From Phytoactinopolyspora mesophila (GTDB taxonomy: Bacteria; Actinomycetota; Actinomycetes; Jiangellales; Jiangellaceae), in assembly GCF_010122465.1 (NCBI RefSeq), contig NZ_WLZY01000001.1, forward strand, positions 62,001 to 126,000: a DNA stretch of 64,000 nucleotides, read 5' to 3'. Position numbers and translations under genes: made by a program. How positions within the stretch are numbered: the first letter of the stretch is position 1; every line of letters begins with the position of its first letter. Shown in pieces: positions 61,804 to 64,000 of this stretch. Below the pieces are notes generated by a model. It saw only the letters and a list, made by a program, of their open reading frames with translations, had not been told where the DNA came from and made no database searches.

Positions 61804-62694
61804 ATGGCAACCACATCCGTGACCGGCGCAGAGCGGGACACCGAAAGGCGCATGCGGCAGCAACGGCACATCGAGCGCCGTCGCCGGTTCCCTGCCCTGA
61901 TCTCGTACGCCGTACTGGTGCTGTTCGCGATCATCGAGATGTATCCGATCTTCTTGATGCTGGCGAACTCGCTGAGATCCGACCTGGACATCCTGTCGAA
62001 TCCGCTCGGGCTGCCGACCCAGCCGCAGTTCGGCAACTATGTCGAGATCTGGGAGCGCAGCAATTTTCCGTCGTACTTCATGAACAGTGTCTATGTCACC
62101 GGGGTGGGGCTGCTGGTCCTGCTGCTGATCTCCTCGATGGCGGCGTTCTATCTGGCCCGCTTTGACTTCCGGTGGAACAAGGCGCTGCTCATGGTCTTCC
62201 TGCTCGGCCTGACCTTGCCGCTGAAGCTGGCCGTCGTGCCGTTGTTCATGCTCATGCAGTCGCTCGATCTGCTCGACACCCGCAACGGTTTGCTCCTTGT
62301 CCTGGTGGCCGAGCGGCTGTCATTCGCGATCTTCGTGTTGTACGGCTTCTTCATCACGATGCCGCGCGAGGTCGAAGAAGCCGCGATGGTCGACGGCGCC
62401 AATGTCTGGCAGGTCTATTGGCGGGTGGTCATGCCCATGATGCGCCCGGCCCTGGCCACCGTCGCGATCGTGAGCATCGTGAGCATGTGGAACGAGTTCT
62501 TCTTCCCGCTGGTGTTCATCCGGAGCGACGAATTGCGCACCATCCCACTCGGGATGCTCACCATCGTCGGGGAGTTCAGCACCGAATGGGCGCTGTTGTT
62601 TGCTGGCCTGACACTGTCGTCGGTGCCGATGATCATCGCTTTCGTGATTCTGGCGCGCCAGTTCATGGAAGGACTGACGGAGGGAATCAGGTGA
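61804..62694 (+). CDS. Sugar ABC transporter permease (MalG type)
   Basis: This 296-residue CUT1 permease has an Arg-rich N-terminus, six helices and EAA loop EEAAMVDGANVWQVYWRVVMP. It overlaps the HAD gene by GTGA, tying the phosphatase to the transporter. Confidence 0.92.
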   Translation: MATTSVTGAERDTERRMRQQRHIERRRRFPALISYAVLVLFAIIEMYPIFLMLANSLRSDLDILSNPLGLPTQPQFGNYVEIWERSNFPSYFMNSVYVTGVGLLVLLLISSMAAFYLARFDFRWNKALLMVFLLGLTLPLKLAVVPLFMLMQSLDLLDTRNGLLLVLVAERLSFAIFVLYGFFITMPREVEEAAMVDGANVWQVYWRVVMPMMRPALATVAIVSIVSMWNEFFFPLVFIRSDELRTIPLGMLTIVGEFSTEWALLFAGLTLSSVPMIIAFVILARQFMEGLTEGIR

Positions 62695-63506
62695 CACGTC
62701 GATCGACCCGCGCGATCACCTTCGACCTGGACGACACGCTGATACGCAACGCGTTTGGCAGCTGGGTGATACCGGAGATCGCAGAACACATCACCAACGG
62801 CGATCCTGAGGCGGACGTCGCCCGGTCACTTCAGCAGCGGCACCGGAAGGCGTTGGAACGCGGTGACGCACTGGCCGCCTACGACTGGCAGGCGCACACC
62901 GACGCGCTGGCCGAGGAGGCCGGGCTCGGCGCCGGAGCGGTCGACGTCGCCGCCGTCGTGCGCCGGCATGCCGTGCCGAGCAAGGTACGACTGGTGCACG
63001 AGAAGACCATCCCGGTGTTGCGAAGCCTGCGCGATGACGGATGGCGAGTGGTGATCCTGACCAACGGATTCCGGGTCTACCAGGAGCCAGTCTTGCGTTC
63101 CACCGGCCTGTGGGACGAGGTGGACCAGGTTCTGACCACCGACGACCTCGGCTGGGCGAAACCCGATCCGCGGGCGTTCGCTGCGGCATTCGGCGGCGCG
63201 ACGACGACCGTACATGTCGGTGACCGGATCGATCACGACATCCGGGGCGCCAGGGGGGCCGCGGTCACGAGTGTGCTGATGCGTCAAGACGCGCCGTTTG
63301 TCGGCCGCATGGCTGAGCTGGACCCCGATCAGCTCGCTGAGATGCGCGGATACCTGCTTGAGGCGGCGGCCGCCCAGCGGGCGGCCATACCGGCCGCCAC
63401 GGAGCCCGCCGACCTGATGCCCGACGCCGTCGTCGCCGACATCGTCGAGCTGCCGCCCGTCCTGGACGAGCTCGGAAAGGAGGCCACGACCGCACGTCAG
63501 CCATGA
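62691..63506 (+). CDS. HAD-superfamily hydrolase
   Basis: This 271-residue protein has all four HAD motifs: FDLDDTL (near 11), VVILTNGF (near 122), KPDPRAF and HVGDRIDHDI (near 180). Helical cap between motifs 1 and 2. Probably a phosphatase for a small phosphorylated compound. The C-terminal 55 residues are Ala-rich with no motif. GTG overlaps the permease stop; its own stop begins the 50-bp palindrome. Confidence 0.9.
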   Translation: MTRRSTRAITFDLDDTLIRNAFGSWVIPEIAEHITNGDPEADVARSLQQRHRKALERGDALAAYDWQAHTDALAEEAGLGAGAVDVAAVVRRHAVPSKVRLVHEKTIPVLRSLRDDGWRVVILTNGFRVYQEPVLRSTGLWDEVDQVLTTDDLGWAKPDPRAFAAAFGGATTTVHVGDRIDHDIRGARGAAVTSVLMRQDAPFVGRMAELDPDQLAEMRGYLLEAAAAQRAAIPAATEPADLMPDAVVADIVELPPVLDELGKEATTARQP

Positions 63507-63553
63507 TCATTGGCTTTTGACCACCGGATCCGGTGGTCAAAAGCCAATGATCA
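63504..63553. repeat. 50-bp perfect loop-free palindrome
   Basis: Two 25-bp arms (63504-63528, 63529-63553) meet at GGATCC with no unpaired base. It begins at the HAD stop codon and ends 24 nt before the next ATG. It may be a terminator or attenuator between the two genes. Confidence 0.97.
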
Positions 63554-63576
63554 CCGGAGAGGAGAAGGAGTGTGTG

Positions 63577-64000
63577 ATGAATCGAATCTTGCGAAGGCTC
63601 ATCGTCCCCACCGCCGTCACGTTGATCACCGCGTCCGCGGTGGCCTATGCGGGCGCCAGCACCACCTCCACTGATCCGGCCGTGGCGGCCGGCCCGAAAG
63701 ACATCCCGTTGCGGGTGATGTCCTACAACATCGGACATGCCCGTGGCGTGGACGGCGATGTTTCCGTGCATCGTGTCGCGCATCGTATTGCTGAGAGTGG
63801 CGCTGAGGTGGTGGCGTTGCAGGAGGTGGATGTGCATTGGAGTACGCGTAGTGATCTGCGGGATCAGGCTGCGGAGCTGGCGGATCTGCTGGATATGCAC
63901 GTGTACTTTGCGCCGATCTATAGTTTTGAGCCGGGTTATGATCCGGAGAATCCGGGTGGTGAGGACAACATCCCGGCGCCGCCTGGTGCGCAGCAGCGGG
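63577..64000 (+). CDS. Secreted endonuclease/exonuclease/phosphatase (EEP) family protein, 3' truncated
   Basis: 141 residues are visible before the window ends. Signal peptide (ILRRLIVPTAVTLITASAVAYAGAS), then LRVMSYNIGHARG and VVALQEVDVHW, the first two catalytic motifs of the EEP superfamily (sphingomyelinase, inositol phosphatase, DNase I-like). ATG follows GGAGAAGGAG. Being secreted and next to a sugar importer, it may release a sugar or polyol from a phosphoester outside the cell. Codon choice changes within the gene: from about 63750 on, T-ending codons become frequent. Confidence 0.88.
   Translation, partial: MNRILRRLIVPTAVTLITASAVAYAGASTTSTDPAVAAGPKDIPLRVMSYNIGHARGVDGDVSVHRVAHRIAESGAEVVALQEVDVHWSTRSDLRDQAAELADLLDMHVYFAPIYSFEPGYDPENPGGEDNIPAPPGAQQR

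Overview
This is a high-GC, Gram-positive actinobacterial chromosome segment with no rRNA, tRNA, IS element or CRISPR array seen. Evidence for the phylum is direct: rbpA, whiA, a dephospho-CoA kinase fused to a GrpB domain, many leaderless and GTG/TTG starts, a mycothiol-type maleylpyruvate isomerase family protein, a CebR-type cellobiose locus and RecA-independent (PafBC-type) DNA-damage promoters. The exact genus cannot be fixed from sequence reading alone.

The backbone is a widely conserved actinobacterial gene order: coaE (2.5 kb), uvrB (8.3 kb), terC behind a manganese riboswitch (10.5 kb), uvrA (28.5 kb), then uvrC-rapZ-yvcK-whiA (40.7-45.7 kb) and gap-pgk-tpiA-secG-rbpA (52.8-56.5 kb). 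Accessory cassettes interrupt it: a TasA-like/SipW-like/LPDTG surface-protein operon (0.3-2.4 kb); a MocR regulator divergent from a flavin-binding split-barrel protein (4.3-6.5 kb); a Tat-exported peptidoglycan amidase (6.7-8.2 kb); a ROK regulator, sugar ABC importer and GH38 alpha-mannosidase (11.8-19.6 kb); a LysR regulator divergent from a tightly overlapping MFS + Dpp/Opp-type ABC importer operon (19.7-27.0 kb); an ECF sigma factor with a SnoaL-like tail and a DHFR-like enzyme (31.4-33.1 kb); a cellobiose uptake and hydrolysis operon cebEFG-bglC-cebR with a mutarotase (33.1-39.4 kb); an island splitting whiA from gap that carries a lipoprotein, an ECF sigma/membrane partner pair and a DcuSR-like two-component system with its DASS transporter (45.7-52.6 kb); and, after rbpA, a SulP permease and an RpiR-sugar ABC-HAD-EEP phosphatase cluster that runs off the right edge.

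Themes worth attention. All three nucleotide-excision-repair genes carry a TTGTCRGTG-N8-TANNNT type promoter (uvrA and uvrB exact, uvrC degenerate), so the UvrABC machinery looks co-regulated by DNA damage without LexA. Intergenic regions carry unusually long inverted repeats (arms of 13 to 45 bp), including a 100-bp near-perfect palindrome next to four 22-bp tandem repeats in front of uvrC and a 50-bp loop-free perfect palindrome at 63.5 kb. CebR-type operators occur at the ceb locus and a variant precedes the mannosidase importer. An AT-rich AAGAA-TTCTT palindrome is shared by the rpiR gene and the amidase gene. A six-tract G-quadruplex-prone leader precedes the TasA-like gene.
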